A stretch of DNA of 64,000 nt, from the NCBI GenBank assembly GCA_033239525.1, contig BSYO01000016.1, positions 2,943,333 to 3,007,332 on the forward strand, in the 5' to 3' direction. Position 1 is the stretch's first letter, and each line of letters starts with the position of its first letter. Position numbers and translations under genes: made by a program. The DNA comes from Nepenthes gracilis. Its lineage: Eukaryota; Streptophyta; Magnoliopsida; Caryophyllales; Nepenthaceae. The notes beneath the pieces are model-generated. The model was not told where the DNA came from and did not search any database. It was given only the letters and a program-made list of their open reading frames with translations. This document shows positions 35,283-48,467 of the stretch, piece after piece.

Positions 35283-38081
35283 GGTGTTCGTTAATGGCGG
35301 ACTTCTTCTTTTAGGGTTAACGGTGAAGGATGAGGGGCAACGGATGAGATATATGTCAATGGCGTGTAGATTTCAGGAGGGCTGTAAGTATTTTCACCAA
35401 CCTTTAATAGAACCTGCTATTGATAATAATTAATGCACCACGTAAATATTGTACTGATACATTCCATCAAATTTGCAATTGGGGAGCAACGATCACAACA
35501 TCTAAAAATAAAAACTACAATAAAAAATATGAAACACTTATAATATTGCTAATTATATTATAAACGATGTTACTTTATATTATACAATGTATTATTTTTA
35601 CTTATAATTTAAACTCGAGTTCATCCAATTATATGGTGCCCAGTCTTTTCTTTAATAAATGAAAAAAGTTACATTATTTAAATATGTACATTATTATTTT
35701 CAACTGTCCGTACATCTGGAATTTATTGGCAGTAGCACCACTAAATTTGCTTTATAATGTATGTCTCTAGAGATCGATAATTCTTAAACTTTGTTTAAAT
35801 TTCAGCCCTTAGACCTAATTCTAATAACTATCACTATTTTTTTTATATAATTTACAATGATTAGTCTAGAGTTTGTTTTTTGATGTAGAAAAGCAATGCA
35901 TGCTTACTCTTATATACAAATAAATTACACATACCTCTATACATGCATTTTAACAGTCAATATAATAATATGAAACTTATGAATAAAAATAAATATAATC
36001 ACAAATTAAATAAAAATAAGTATTATATTGACTGATTTATATAAAAAATAAATAATACTTTTTAAAATAAAATAATAAAACCATCGTGATGGCTAAAAAG
36101 GGGATGGAGGATGCTAGTAGAATACCGATGGAAAATCGATTGCCAGGTCATTGTCGATGGGATCATAGGGGTGGGTAGCTGTCAACGATGGGTCCCCGAA
36201 CGTGTGTGGGGTTGGGATCATTGGAGGTGGGCCGATTCCACAGCCAGCCATACATATGGCGGCAAGGTAGGAGTAGGGTTGAATAAAACCGATCATTGTT
36301 ATCTCTACTTATCCCATAATAAATAAACACATAATCACATTTAATTAGTGAAACCTACTAATCTAATAATAAATATGTTTAGGTGGTATTTATTTTCAAT
36401 TGTCATTTCATAATTAAATGAGATAATAAAAATAAAAATAACTATCTTTTCCTTGCTTTTTTTCAGCCAAACGTGTTGCCAGCGTACAGGAAAAATTTAG
36501 TAGATGAAAGTGATATAGTTGACTACTGTAGTGTTATTGTCAACCAAAGGGTAAATTAATAATCCCATAATGATAATGACGGGACCTACTCGAATGTACT
36601 GTATTTACAAAAACTTTAGACAACAATTATTGATAATAAATCATAAAACTGTTGAGACATGTTTGAATTTTTCATTAAATCTTCTTAATGGAGGAAGGAA
36701 AATTATTACCATAATTAGCATAATTATAAACCAAGTGGCTAATCATTAAATTTAATCACTTACTAGTTAAAATCTCAACATATTCAAATCTCTAATGCAT
36801 GTAGCATTAGAGTGTCATGGTGAAGTTTTTTTCTCCAAATTAAGCATGAGTGGAGTTTGAATAGCCTTAGTTGTAGATAAATGAGAAATAATTTAAAAAC
36901 ATTATGTATCGTAAGACATTTATTTCATCTATTTTTATGTAGACACGGTAATATGTGACAACAAGATGTCATTTAAGATAGAGTGATTGATAAATAGTTA
37001 AAAAATAACAGTGTTAAATATTATTAAATTTTTAAACAGATGATTATGATTTAGAAAAGAAAATGACTCCAATAACGTCACCATAGCACCTAAAAAATTT
37101 TATGAGACGGCTCTTACACTAGTCATACTTGCAAGCAGCATTATATCAAACAAGCAAAGAATAGATCAACTGATTATAATATTATTCTGCAGCAGATCAT
37201 GATAATGAAGCTTACTTTCCATATTACCAGTTGACAACAACCATAGCTATCAACCATCCATGATCAATTATAATCTCTTATAGTATGATAACCAATTAAA
37301 AGATTTATTCCTGAGCAACTCTATTTTTATATATATATATATTTATTTATTTATTTATCTTTTAGCTAATACAACCAAGTAAAAAAAGATAAGAGCAAAT
37401 TATGTTATACTTTTATTGAAATTTACTGCTAAGATCCTATATTTATTTTCTTTTTATAACCCAAAATGTTGGCTCGCAATGTTCATTCTAGATGTTGATT
37501 GTTGGGGAAAGGGACAGTTTTGCATTCTTGTTTGATTTGAATGGCATCTCTGTGGTGGTTTGCATATCAAAAATATTTTCAAAGCACTCTTTGAACACAC
37601 TCAGATAACATAATATTTATTTATTTTATTATTTTTATATAAATTTATCAATATAAATAAATACAATGCCACATAACTTATGATTTTAAAAAAGGAATAA
37701 AAGCTGTATCTATAAAAACTTATTTTCCTATGCAATAGAGGTTACGGTTGTTGATTGTCACAAGTCATTATCATTGTATGACACTATTGGGGGTCCCCTT
37801 ATGAGTCATGCTGGTGTCCCTCTTTTCAGAGCCAATTAAACATAAGGGTTTAAAAGCCCATGCTCCCCGGAAATGCCCTAATAATTAAAGGACCTCTGCC
37901 TGCATGTGTGAAATATGTAGGACAGTGTGATGCTCTCATAAAGAACTGCATGGCTTCAAACATCATATTAATTTCTTCTTTTTCTTTGGCTTACAGAATT
38001 TGGTCTTTATTACAAAGCAATGGCTTGGTCTTTTACAAATATACCCTTTTCCCAAACCCGATAAGAGCAAGTCACGGTTCA
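35283..38081. other. Intergenic DNA upstream of the WOX gene
   Basis: The promoter of the minus-strand WOX gene should be at the left end. A TATATC-like box at about 35347-35356 and a TATTAAAG-like box at about 35405-35413 are candidates, both unproved. The rest is AT-rich with ATTT runs (about 37340-37365), and no gene is recognised. A GC-richer patch at 36080-36270 encodes nothing recognisable. Confidence 0.55.
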
Positions 38082-38920
38082 AATTATAAAAATAATTTTT
38101 CATTGATAAGCTTATACAAACCCTTTTTTAACTTAGAAAGCATAAGATTTTTTCACAACAAATCATCTCAATTGAATCAGTTATCTATAACATAGAATAA
38201 GATTAAATGCAAATATCTGACATGTGTTATAGTCTACCCATGTTGTACAATAAAAAAGGATGACTTGATAAATTGTGGTTAGTTTTGTAATTATAAACCC
38301 GATTCCTGTAATGGTATGAGAATGAATATAATGCAGCATCTCTAATATATGAATATTCAATTATTCAGTGTTTTTCAAGTTAGATTTTCTATTAGTTTAT
38401 ACAGTGTTAATCTTTATGTGACACTAAGTGAAGATTTACTATTCACCAAGATATGTATAAAAATATAACAATAATCTCTCAGTGATGAGCTTATACAAAC
38501 CCTTTTTTTAACTTGGAAAGTATAGAGTTACTATTTACCAAATTATAAAAAATAATCTCTTATTGATGAGCTTATGTAAACTCTTTTTTGATTTGGAAAG
38601 CATAGAGTTTTTTCGTACCGAATCACCTCGATTGAATTAGTTATCTGTGACATAGAATAAGTTTAAATGCATATATTTGGCATGTGCTATAGTCTGCCCA
38701 TGTTGTACAATGAACAAGGATGACTTAATATATTATTCTTAGTTTTGTTATTATAAACTCGATTCTTACGATAGTATGAGAAAGAATATAATGCAGCATC
38801 TGTAATTTATAAATATTTAGTTATGCAGTGTTCTTTAGATTAGTTTTTTTATTTGTTTATACAGTGTCAATATTTAGGCAAAGATAAGTGGAATATTTAC
38901 TCTTCACCTGCATATGTATA
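38082..38920. repeat. Tandem duplication, 459-bp period, plus a partial copy
   Basis: The segment starting 'aattataaa' at 38082 recurs at 38541. Long shared blocks include 'gatgacttgata'/'gatgacttaata' and 'aatataatgcagcatct'. A partial third copy of the first 70 bp lies at about 38462-38530. I see no conserved ORF. It looks like a local duplication of non-coding DNA; similar motifs do not occur elsewhere in the window. Confidence 0.85.
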
Positions 38921-41900
38921 CGATTTTTCTTCTGCAGGGAGCCCTGTGAAGTAAAACCTCCTGTAGGCCGTACTCATTCATCGTGGTAGTAAGTTGCCAA
39001 AGCAAAGGGGAGTAGTGTCAGAGTCACATCAAGTGTAGTGAGGTTAGCTAACCTCACTAAACTTAATAAAATAGAGAATATATATAAATAAATATATATA
39101 TATTACCAATTGAATTAGATTTTTTATTAATTCCAATAAAATTTAGTATTGGCTTTACTAAACTATTTATCGACAACTGTGACATATTTATATCTATAAA
39201 ATTAGTAAAAAATTTACCATTTTTTAAAAAATAATATAACTGTTTTATATTTACCCTATTAGAAATTAGTAAAATTATTGAGATAATTATTTTGCATGAT
39301 GATTTTTTATAAAATCATTTTATATATGATCTTAATAAAACAAAAAAAAGAGAGAGAAACCTGTCCCTAAGGAAAAATAATGATCAACCCACTCAGTAAA
39401 ATTCCAAGGAAAGATCAAAGGCAATAGCATACCTATGCTTATATAGTGTATAATTTTATAATTTTGTTTGGATAAGTAAACATCTATATATAATTAGATC
39501 AACAAAGATGGCAAAAACAACAATCAAAAAAAACAATTAAATAAAAAAAAAAACATTTTGCCCCCAAAATCTGACTAAAGACCATACCTAACTAACAAAT
39601 ATAAAAACAAGACAAGGCACACGTATCGGAATGAGTTTACGCATTGCTACAAAATTTATTCATTATTTAAGAGTATCTTACTCTTATATAATTTCAAATT
39701 AAATGAATAATTATATTATTATTATTATTTTATTTATCCTTTTTTGGAAAAGGTTGGCTTCATTCCATTTAAATATATTGTCTTTATTGACAACATCATT
39801 TATTTGGGACTTGACCCAAAGTTACATCAAGGGACAGGGATCCTGGGTCACATAAAGTTTGGTGCCATAAAAGTGAGAAAAAAGTCGTTGTCTACTCAAC
39901 GCTGGGCACAGAACCCATTAACCCCCCAAAATTTTTACCACCCTAAAAAACAAGGGCAGTAGCTGTTAAACTATTTTCCCAGATGAAAATCCGCAGTGGC
40001 TGGGGTCATCTGTCCTTGCATTCAAGGACTCACCACCCTACATCAATTTCACATTAAACATATGCATCTTAATTGGACAGCTGAATCGGCAATTACTATA
40101 GAAAAAGCTGATCAGATCTTAGCATTGTGCATGGCTTTCTGTTTCACACGTACACTCCGGTCCACTGTTTAGTGTACAAACTAATATATTTGATGTGGGC
40201 CCTATCAATGTCAATGATGAAACCATCGTTTAATGTTATTAGGTCATCAATGGACGGATGTTAGGAAATTTTTAGATATTTATTTTGATATTATAATTTA
40301 TTTATTTATCACTTTTATTTGATGAGCTGATATAATATTATGTTTATGTAATATCTTAATATTTCAATTAAAATTTATTGAACTCTTAATTCAAGATAAT
40401 CATTCGTAATGATAACTAATGAGCTAATTATTACAAGTAAGTTTAGACTAATTTCATATTGAGATCAGATGTGTTAGATTTTTAGGGCTGACGGAATAAT
40501 ATTTTGATAATTTTTTAATTTATAATTGGTAGTCATTTTCAGTATCTTAGAATAATAATTAAGATTTATTATGGTATTAGGTTGTTTATGTGTATGTAAT
40601 AAAAAATAGAAACTATTTAAATTGGTTTATTCAATATTAACCGACTTGTTAATTAAAAACAAATGCCCTCGTCAGTCACATGTTGCCGTCTGTTTTCCTT
40701 TCCTCATCAGGGTTGTCGTTCATGCGGTGAACCTGTGGAAGAAGATTAATGAGGGAAATACATTTTCTTTGGACGCTTCTTCTTCTTCCTTCTGACTAAT
40801 TGTGGTTCTCCCTTCATCTTTGTTCCTCCGTTCAATTTACTAAGAAGAAAGAGAAGGAGAGAGTTGAGATGCTGTCACTGTTGCTCTACCACTGTTGTGA
40901 AGGAAGGAACTGCTGCCACTGTGAATAGCCGGCTGCCACCATTCTCTACTACTTTTACTGTGGTTGTTAAGGAGAGGAAAAGGAACTCCAGGCAAGTGTT
41001 TTCATCCTCTTCTCTTTGTTTGATTTCTTTGTAAAAAATCATCATTCTACTATTATATGTTGCCTAAATCTTATAAAATACATTTATATAACTTGTTAAT
41101 TAAAAATCATGAACGTTTGAAAAGGTTTTATGCATTGAAGAAAAAAACAAAAAGATGCATGAATAGTAATGCAGCGAGAGGAAGAAAATAAACAGTGTCC
41201 CAGAGAGTGAAATTTTCTTATTTCAATCATTTTTGGTTCCACAATTTATATATTATATAATACATTTATACTAATAAAGTCATCATTTTTATACTATAAT
41301 ATGAATAATTTAATCTTTCATTGAAGAAACATAATTTTGATTACCAAAGTGTTAACAATTGAGTACAGAAGATATTATAATAAATACTGAAATTTGTTAA
41401 TTTTATACTTGATTAAAGTGACGAGCAATTTTTGGGCCAATCGATGCATTCATACCTTCCTGATTATAGTTCTTATATTATGATTTGTGCACTTTAATAT
41501 TACATTATTGAATTTTAATTTTAATTTTTTAAAATGAAAAAAATCAAGTGACAAATAGGCCTTGCCCATCATTAAATCTAATTCCAACTTACTGTAGTCT
41601 GAGTTGACCACCTGTTTAATTTTATGTTGGCAAAATGTGATTTTAAATATCTAAAGACGTAAAAATTGATGGACGAATACATGACAAAAAGCACCGAAAA
41701 TACTGGCTCCTTTCACCCATGGGTAAAATTTTCTACCAGTGATGCGCTATTTCAAGTGATGAAAACAGGGAAGGAACTTTCGATTTTATTATTTTTTATA
41801 ATTTAAATTTATTTAAGTTTTATTGTGGTTAAGATTCGAATGATAGGTAAGATATTTTATTTTCTCGATGGGTCTTATTATAATTAGTTAGGACGATTCG

Positions 41901-42259
41901 ATAAAATTGATAATTCGTAAATTTCATTCTATAGTGATAAAAATAATATATTTTTATTGCCTTAAAAATGAGATTAGTGTATTGGCGAGTCTAATAATGA
42001 TTGAGTAAAATTTTAATGGTTGATCGGATATTAAACTATTTTTGAACCTTCGTTTTATTTTCTTGGTGATCGTTCTTGGTATTAACTTTGATTGTGTGTA
42101 TGATTTTTTTATTATCTATAGTTTACATAAATAAAATTATATAAAAATATTATGATTGTAAAGAATATAAAATATTTAAAACCTTAATATGATTTATAAT
42201 TATTCGATACTAATTTAAATATCTATGGGGATTGAGGTCCATGTTTGGAGAGATACTTT
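38921..42259. other. Intergenic DNA, no gene recognised
   Basis: AT-rich, with a perfect 24-bp palindrome at 39036-39059 and a purine/pyrimidine-rich patch at 40760-41010 containing CTGCTGCCACTGT-type sequence that resembles LTR leader regions elsewhere in the window. The 72-codon frame at 39744-39962 has no domain. Confidence 0.6.
39036..39059. repeat. Perfect 24-bp palindrome
   Basis: The left half TAGTGAGGTTAG is followed directly by its reverse complement with no spacer, centred on AGCT. It lies just beyond the tandem duplication. Confidence 0.95.
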
Positions 42260-43387
42260 TGTAACACTTAATTTTTTAATTTATGTTTATGATATCATAA
42301 TTTTTATACAATAAATAAATATAAAAAATAATTATATAATAAAAATTTTAAAAAAATTAAAATTTGAGGACATAGGTTCAGTACTTGATAGGCACTTGGT
42401 AACACACCTATATGTATTTTAGATAGAATCTCCACACCTGAGCGGCATATAAGAGACACTTGTGTGTAATTTAGGTAGAATGGTTCATGCCTAGATTGCG
42501 CATGAGTTTGTGCTCATGTCTACATGTGGCCGGATATGGTACCTGGTCATGGCACCTAATGTATACCTAATTAGCGCTTGTACGTAAATTTAGATATATA
42601 AGTACCCTTTTATTAGATTTTGTTATTTTTTCAAGAAAATGGAAAGAAAAGAGAGAAAGAGAGGAAAATAAGAGAAGGAAGAGAAGAGAGAAGGTGAATG
42701 AATGTGATTTTAATGATATTTCCTGTCAACTCTTGTAAATATGTGGTTTAAAACAATTATATCAAAACCCATTCTTTAGCCTATTTTTTAAGTCATTCTA
42801 TTTTTTTCTAATTTTTATTTCAATGTATATATATGTTACATTTTTCACATCTTTTTTGAATATTATTGCAATCATATTTATTTTATCAAACATTTTAAGA
42901 TTTTATTGATTGTGATCAATATTTAGAGATTTTACTTATTTTTACTGAATTTTAGAAAATTCTGAAGGTTTACATTTATGGGTGAGTAAATAAAATCATA
43001 AGATCATTGAATATTTAACCCTATATATTATTTTTATACAAATATTTGATAGAACTATATTTTATAAAATAAAAACAAAGATACTACTTTTTATGTAATT
43101 TAAAAAAATTTTAAATTTATGATGTAGAGTTCTTTATTTAACAAAATAAGAATAATTAAATTTTAAATAAATTATATTAAAATATATCATAATGTATTAT
43201 ATTACTTAAAGAAAACATCTATCATCATTTGGTAAAAAAAATGTAGCATTTGACCTCATTCTTGGGGTAATATATATGACATGTCTACCAATCTTGAATA
43301 GTAATGTATGATTCTAAGATTATCAAAAATATGTGTAACCAATTTTTTAAAATTACCATTCAATTAATTGATGTGTGATTCTCTAGT
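42260..43387 (+). repeat. Eroded gypsy-type LTR fragment
   Basis: Begins TGTAACACTTAATT, like the TGTAATACTCAATT start at 59482. Motifs follow in the same order: a GC-richer stretch with repeated 'ggcac' and 'cgcttgtacg' phrases (42380-42600), then a GA-rich leader (42630-42700). No far end is seen before the gypsy insertion at 43388. Confidence 0.5.
43383..43387. repeat. Gypsy (43388-53673) target-site duplication, left copy (CTAGT)
   Basis: Matches CTGGT at 53674-53678 except for one transition. Confidence 0.75.
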
Positions 43388-44851
43388 TGTAATATACCGA
43401 TTTTTTAAACATTATAATTACGGGTAATTAAATTAATATGATCAAAATTGGACTCAATTTGTGTGAAAAAATTAAGTTTTGGGACTGTAAGTTGAGTTAG
43501 TGGGGGAAGGCTCGCCTGGCACCTCAAGCGGTGCCCGAGCCTGTCGGCCAGCACCCAGAGTGGGCATTGGAGGCAGGTTGGGCATGCAAGGGTTTTATTT
43601 TAGCATTTTTTTCGTCTTCCAGGAGAAAGAAGAGAGAGGGGGGAGGAAGAAGAGAGAGAATGGAGGAATCGAGGTTTTCGGGTTCGAATCCGGCTTGGAT
43701 CCAATAAGAAAAGTAATAGAATGAATCGAGGTAAGTGCACCCATACACTCTTTTTTTATTTTCTTATACTTTTGTTCCGTTTTCTTTGGGTATCCTCGTT
43801 TCGATACTCGAATAAGTTTATATTTTATATTACCCATTACATAAGTATGAAAATACTTCGATTTCATGACCGATTTGTGAGAATTGTGTGCTTTTCGCAC
43901 CCAAAAATCCTAACCTGCACCCGGACCATTTTACCTATTTATTTTAGATTTTACATATAAATCAGTTTTAAATAATGGAAACCCATAACTTGAGCATACA
44001 CAGATGTGAATTTCATGCCCGGTTTTCATATATGGGACCCTAACCCTGTGCCTTGAACGATTTTACTGATTATTTTGGGACTTTTATATAAATTGGCTTT
44101 AGAATATTGTTACCCATACCTCGAACATGTAAATTTATCAATTTGGTATCCAAATTGAAAGTTTTGTACGGTGTTATGTTTACCGGAATCCTAACCTGTG
44201 CTCCCTTTGGGTTTTATCCAAATTAATTATAATTTATACATGATTTGATTTTAAAAATTTATAATTCTAATTTTATAAACATGAGGACCCCGTATTTTTT
44301 GTATTTATGTCCACAAAATTATATACGATAATTTTACGTATTTCGAAAATATTGTCAGACATGATCAATGATATTTAATCGCACGTACGTTAAATGTATC
44401 ATATTATATAAGCTTCAAAAATTATGTTGTATGCATATGTGAATGGATTTGTCATTCGGAAACTCTAAAGTTATATTTGGCTCATTACGATGAGAATTTC
44501 TTATATACTTCAAGCTTTATGGTAAATTGTGCATAAAAGTATAAGCATATGAAAACATGAACTCATAAAAATATAAACTCATGAGAACTAATTATTGACA
44601 TTCGTATCAAAGAATTTTAAATGTTATATTTGGCTTATTGTGTAAAGAAAATTATGCATGAAATTAAGAACATGTGAGGATTTAAGCTCACGAGGAATAT
44701 GAAAATATGAATAAGAATAAACTTTATGAAAAAAAACGAATAAGGGATATTCTACACATAAGTGACGGACTTATGAACCGTTCTCCAGAATAAAAAACTG
44801 ATTGACTTATGAATTATTCTCCAAAACGAAGAATTGAGTGACTTATGAACC

Positions 44852-44856
44852 GTTCT
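44852..44856. repeat. Solo LTR target-site duplication, left copy (GTTCT)
   Basis: GTTCT is repeated exactly at 47371-47375. The other LTR copy has a single copy in the equivalent 'ccgttctc' context. Confidence 0.88.
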
Positions 44857-47370
44857 TGTTATGACCCAGGAACACAATATTCGCAGGTCGAAATAAAATC
44901 AATAATATATATATATTCTATTAACCATAATAAACCAACCCGGGCGTGACAATCCGAACACATACAGGACCAAACATGATAAATCTCGCACAAGATTTCA
45001 TCGGACATAAATCCGAACAAACACAATATACGACCTGATATTCAAATATCGCAATGGAGGTATTCAACATTACAACAACTCATTAACATAACGCGATGAC
45101 TCAAAACATATTTTATACATGAATCAAGGCCCTCATCCGGCCATAGACAAAACCATAATATATTCTCGAGATTAGAAATATAACCAATATGAACATCTCC
45201 ACTCACCGAAAGAGATCTGCCGCATCAGACAACATCTAAGCTCTACAAGCGTAGCTAAGCCACTGGTCTGAAGGGATAAAACGTGAAAACATGAGCCTAG
45301 AGCTCAGCAAGTATCAACAATCGTATAAAACGGTACACATAAATCAGAAGTAGGAATATCACATAGCAATCACGTAAAACAAAACACAATGTCCGTGAAA
45401 TCCCTGAAAACTGAGGAGATGTCTCGTACTAAATCATCGTTCGTATTAACTCATCCCTCCGGGACAAAATCATATAAATCACGTTTTGGTAAAATCTCAT
45501 AGACGATATCATATCATATGATCTGAGGTCACATTACATAATCGCGACCGTCACCACATCCGTGTGGGATACATACCGTTGTCTGGATCTAAAACTCATA
45601 ATGCAGAAATCGAGAGAAGACCGCCGGAACTAAAACACAAATCAAAACACGTTTCGGGTTTATCACATCAGTACGTACAAGACATTCCTATCGCCCATCC
45701 GTTGGCCAAATCTCGTATCTTAAATCGTCGTCTATGCAACACATGCAGAAATACAAAACATGCACGAAATCGGAGAACCAAAGATTAATGATATCAACTT
45801 GAGGAAGGGTTACCCTCGTCCGGTGACCACAACTATATTGGCTACGATTTAAGCCAGCAGCTCAAGGCTCGGCTACGGTTTAGGCTAGTAGCTCAAGGCC
45901 ATCCATGTACTCTGTCTCCCATAGATTAGAAACTTGTTTACTATATTTTACCACCTGCGGTTTTGGGTGCAACCACAAGTTTTAGTTATATATTAGGATG
46001 TCCGAATATATTAGTTTTTCGTCAATTCCTTACGATGGTTCTCAATTAAATACACAGTGGGGCAAGTCAGCTACAAAATGTCTCAATCTTCCTTCCGGCG
46101 GAAGTAGCCTATCATATACGTCCCTGTCGGGACTAAGCCTCTCCGTCGGGAGCGGCACCACAAATAACCAATGCCTCGGATCACAAATCGACCCCTAGGG
46201 TCTCAGACTGCCATGGTCCCGTAGTGATCCCACCCCCGGCAGCGTGCGTGTAGACCAACGCACGGCCGGTTCATGGTTTCACAATATACGGATACACAAA
46301 CACACATATATATCGTCCGGGTGTCCAAAATCCCTCCAAATCATAAATACCAGTACAAAACCACTGCACAACCAATAAAATATACATGCATGTACACAAT
46401 TGATAAATTAGGGATATATAAAAATACATGTATGTTAGTAAAATCTTCCATAATAGTCAAAATATATAAGAAATTAAATCTGGCCAAGAATAGGGTTAGA
46501 GGATACTTGCCTTAACATTATACTCTACAAATTTGAAGAAAGGATGTCCCGAAGCACTCCAATCGAGCCTTTCTCTCTCCTGGCTTCACGCGCGCCCGCG
46601 CTGCCCTCTCCTCTCTGCGCACGGCCTCAGCCGCACCGCTGCCGTAGCTTGCTGTCTCGAACGGCCGTCGCCGGCCTTCCCAGCTCCACCCCGTCAGAAT
46701 CGGCGCCACTACGCTGCTGCCTCTTCTCTCCTCACGCGGCGTCTCTCCTTCGCACCACGCCACCGCTGCCTCAGCCTATGTCGCGCCACAACTCACCACT
46801 ACGACCATCGATGTCGCCGCTACCACCCCGAATGGCTTTGTCAACTCTTCCGACACCGATTTCCTCACCCAGTGCCGCCGCCGCCTCAACATGCAACCGC
46901 CGCAGTCTCACCCGCGACAATCGCGGCCACACCCACAACCACCATCGACCGCCGTTCACCTGCGACGCCGCCGCCGATCTCTTGCGTCGCCACCGCCGCC
47001 GATCTCCTGCGTCGCCGCCGCCGCTTCCTCCTTTCTCCTCCTTCTCCTCTTTCTTCTTCTTCGCACCTGCGAACGCTAGCCCCTTCCTCTCTCTGTACTC
47101 CCTCTCTCCCCGATCGCCAATCTCCCCTCTTTTTCTTTTTTTTTCTTTTTACTTAAATATTAATATTAATATTAATAATATTATTATTTTCTTTAATTTT
47201 TAAATCCAACTCGCCATTCGGACAACATCACGGGCGCACTTCGAGTACCACTCCGAAATTCTGATCGTCTCCAAAAATTTTATAATATTTTAATTTATTT
47301 TCACCACGTCCGAAATACTCAAAATCATAATTAATATTAAAATAATCCAATCAAAATCTAAAATATTAAA
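44857..47370 (-). mobile_element. Solo LTR of another long-LTR gypsy family
   Basis: A 2514-bp insertion flanked by perfect GTTCT, with no internal region or second LTR. Its right part parallels the LTR at 11208-13810: a GC-rich leader and pyrimidine tract, an AT triplet run, then phrases such as 'ccaaaaattttataatattt' and 'taaaatatta' at the end. It is therefore a minus-oriented LTR of a related but distinct family. It starts TGTTATGACC; the expected CA end reads AA. Unequal recombination between two LTRs is the usual origin. Confidence 0.85.
46533..47156. other. GC-rich, CCG-rich leader inside the solo LTR (not a gene)
   Basis: About 600 bp very rich in C and in CCG/CGC triplets inside an AT-rich region. 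This leaves open frames of 207 and 219 codons in two plus-strand frames and shorter ones on the minus strand. Translations are Pro/Ser/Arg/Ala repeats without a domain. The same position in related LTRs is also GC-rich, so it is LTR leader sequence. Confidence 0.75.
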
Positions 47371-47375
47371 GTTCT
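47371..47375. repeat. Solo LTR target-site duplication, right copy (GTTCT)
   Basis: Exact copy of 44852-44856. Confidence 0.88.
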
Positions 47376-48456
47376 CCAATAGAGTGGAAACAAAGAATTT
47401 TTTACTTAAGAGCAAGATTCCCTAAAAAAATAAGAACTAAGAACTTGGACGAATGATCGTTTACTAGATAATAGATTTTGGTATGCCATAGATATTACAA
47501 TGAAAACTCAAGGATTATCCTGATTATATTTTATAGCGGATGATATTCTTTGGTATGCCTTAATATATTATAGTAAAAGGTGATTGTCTGTTTTGGTACC
47601 GCTTGCGGTTATTGGCCCCGTCTATAGGGATTGTATATAAATGGCCTACCTCAAGGTCTTGAATAGGATGAGATGACTTTTAATTATGTAGAAATAAACA
47701 CAATTCAGGTTATGATCGATCGCTCTTTTGTCAGTAAGGCCTATTGGTCCCTAATCCTCAAAAGAAATAAGTTTTCGGTATGATTTGAAAACTAAGAAAA
47801 GACAAAGGAAATGAACTAAAGAAATTTATAATGGATCGTGAAAGCATTCTTTTCTGAATTATGATTTATAGTCTCATATGCATCTCCATTCCCTTCTTTA
47901 TGCATTATTATGTTTTTGAATATAAAATTTTGCATGTCCTTCAATATATATGTGTGTGCATTGTTGAGCTTTTGGTTCACCATTATTATTTTTTTCTCCA
48001 GATGTGTATGAGTTATACCTAATGAGGCAGGTTAGAAGATTTGAGTTGGCTAAACTCGAAGATGTGAAAGATGACCTTATGGACTTATGTAGTTTTGTAT
48101 CATCTGATGGAATATTTTGGATTTCTGATGGATTTTGTTCATAGATGTATGCATATAATGATGATGATGATATACCCATAATACAATTTCCACTATATTG
48201 ATGAATGTATATACTTTTGTAAGTTATTTTGATTAGTTTGGATACCTAGTGGCATTTATTTTAAACCAATGTTATACCAGAGTTATGAAATTGGTGCCAT
48301 ATGTGGTTGTGTGGCTTTTTTTGGATCCAGTGTTTGTAAAAATTTGTGGATTATGTATATTGTACAGGATAATTATAGATTTTTATATTAAACCGACAAC
48401 CATATTACAACCAAAATTCTACCAAATTTTCAGTTAAAAATATGGTACGTCACAAT

Positions 48457-48467
48457 TGATATCAGAG
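48457..48467 (+). other. Primer-binding site, initiator tRNA-Met type, one base changed
   Basis: TGATATCAGAG starts two bases after the LTR end. The third base is A instead of G. The cognate site at 63212 has the unaltered TGGTATCAGAG. Confidence 0.85.

Larger units (their letters stand above)
43388..48454 (+). repeat. Gypsy 5' LTR, interrupted by a solo LTR
   Basis: Collinear with 51183-53673. It contains a purine-rich leader (43620-43670), a conserved GTAAGTGCACC site after the leader, and a 36-bp tandem repeat (about 44769-44856). At 44857 it is broken by another element and resumes at 47376. Confidence 0.88.

Noticed and set aside
37860..38195. 111-codon ORF beginning in the tandem duplication region
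   Set aside because: No domain, AT-driven composition, and the frame is not kept in the second copy of the duplication.
38990..39020. miR399-like string (TTGCCAAAGCAAAGGGGAG)
   Set aside because: Mismatches in the seed region, and I could find no complementary arm to make a precursor hairpin.
43670..43700. Possible tRNA gene from the GGTTCGAATCC motif
   Set aside because: No acceptor stem, D arm or anticodon arm could be found around it.
46533..47203. Two overlapping plus-strand ORFs of 207 and 219 codons
   Set aside because: Pro/Ser/Arg/Ala repeats from a CCG/CT-rich LTR leader; no domain and no codon pattern favouring one frame.
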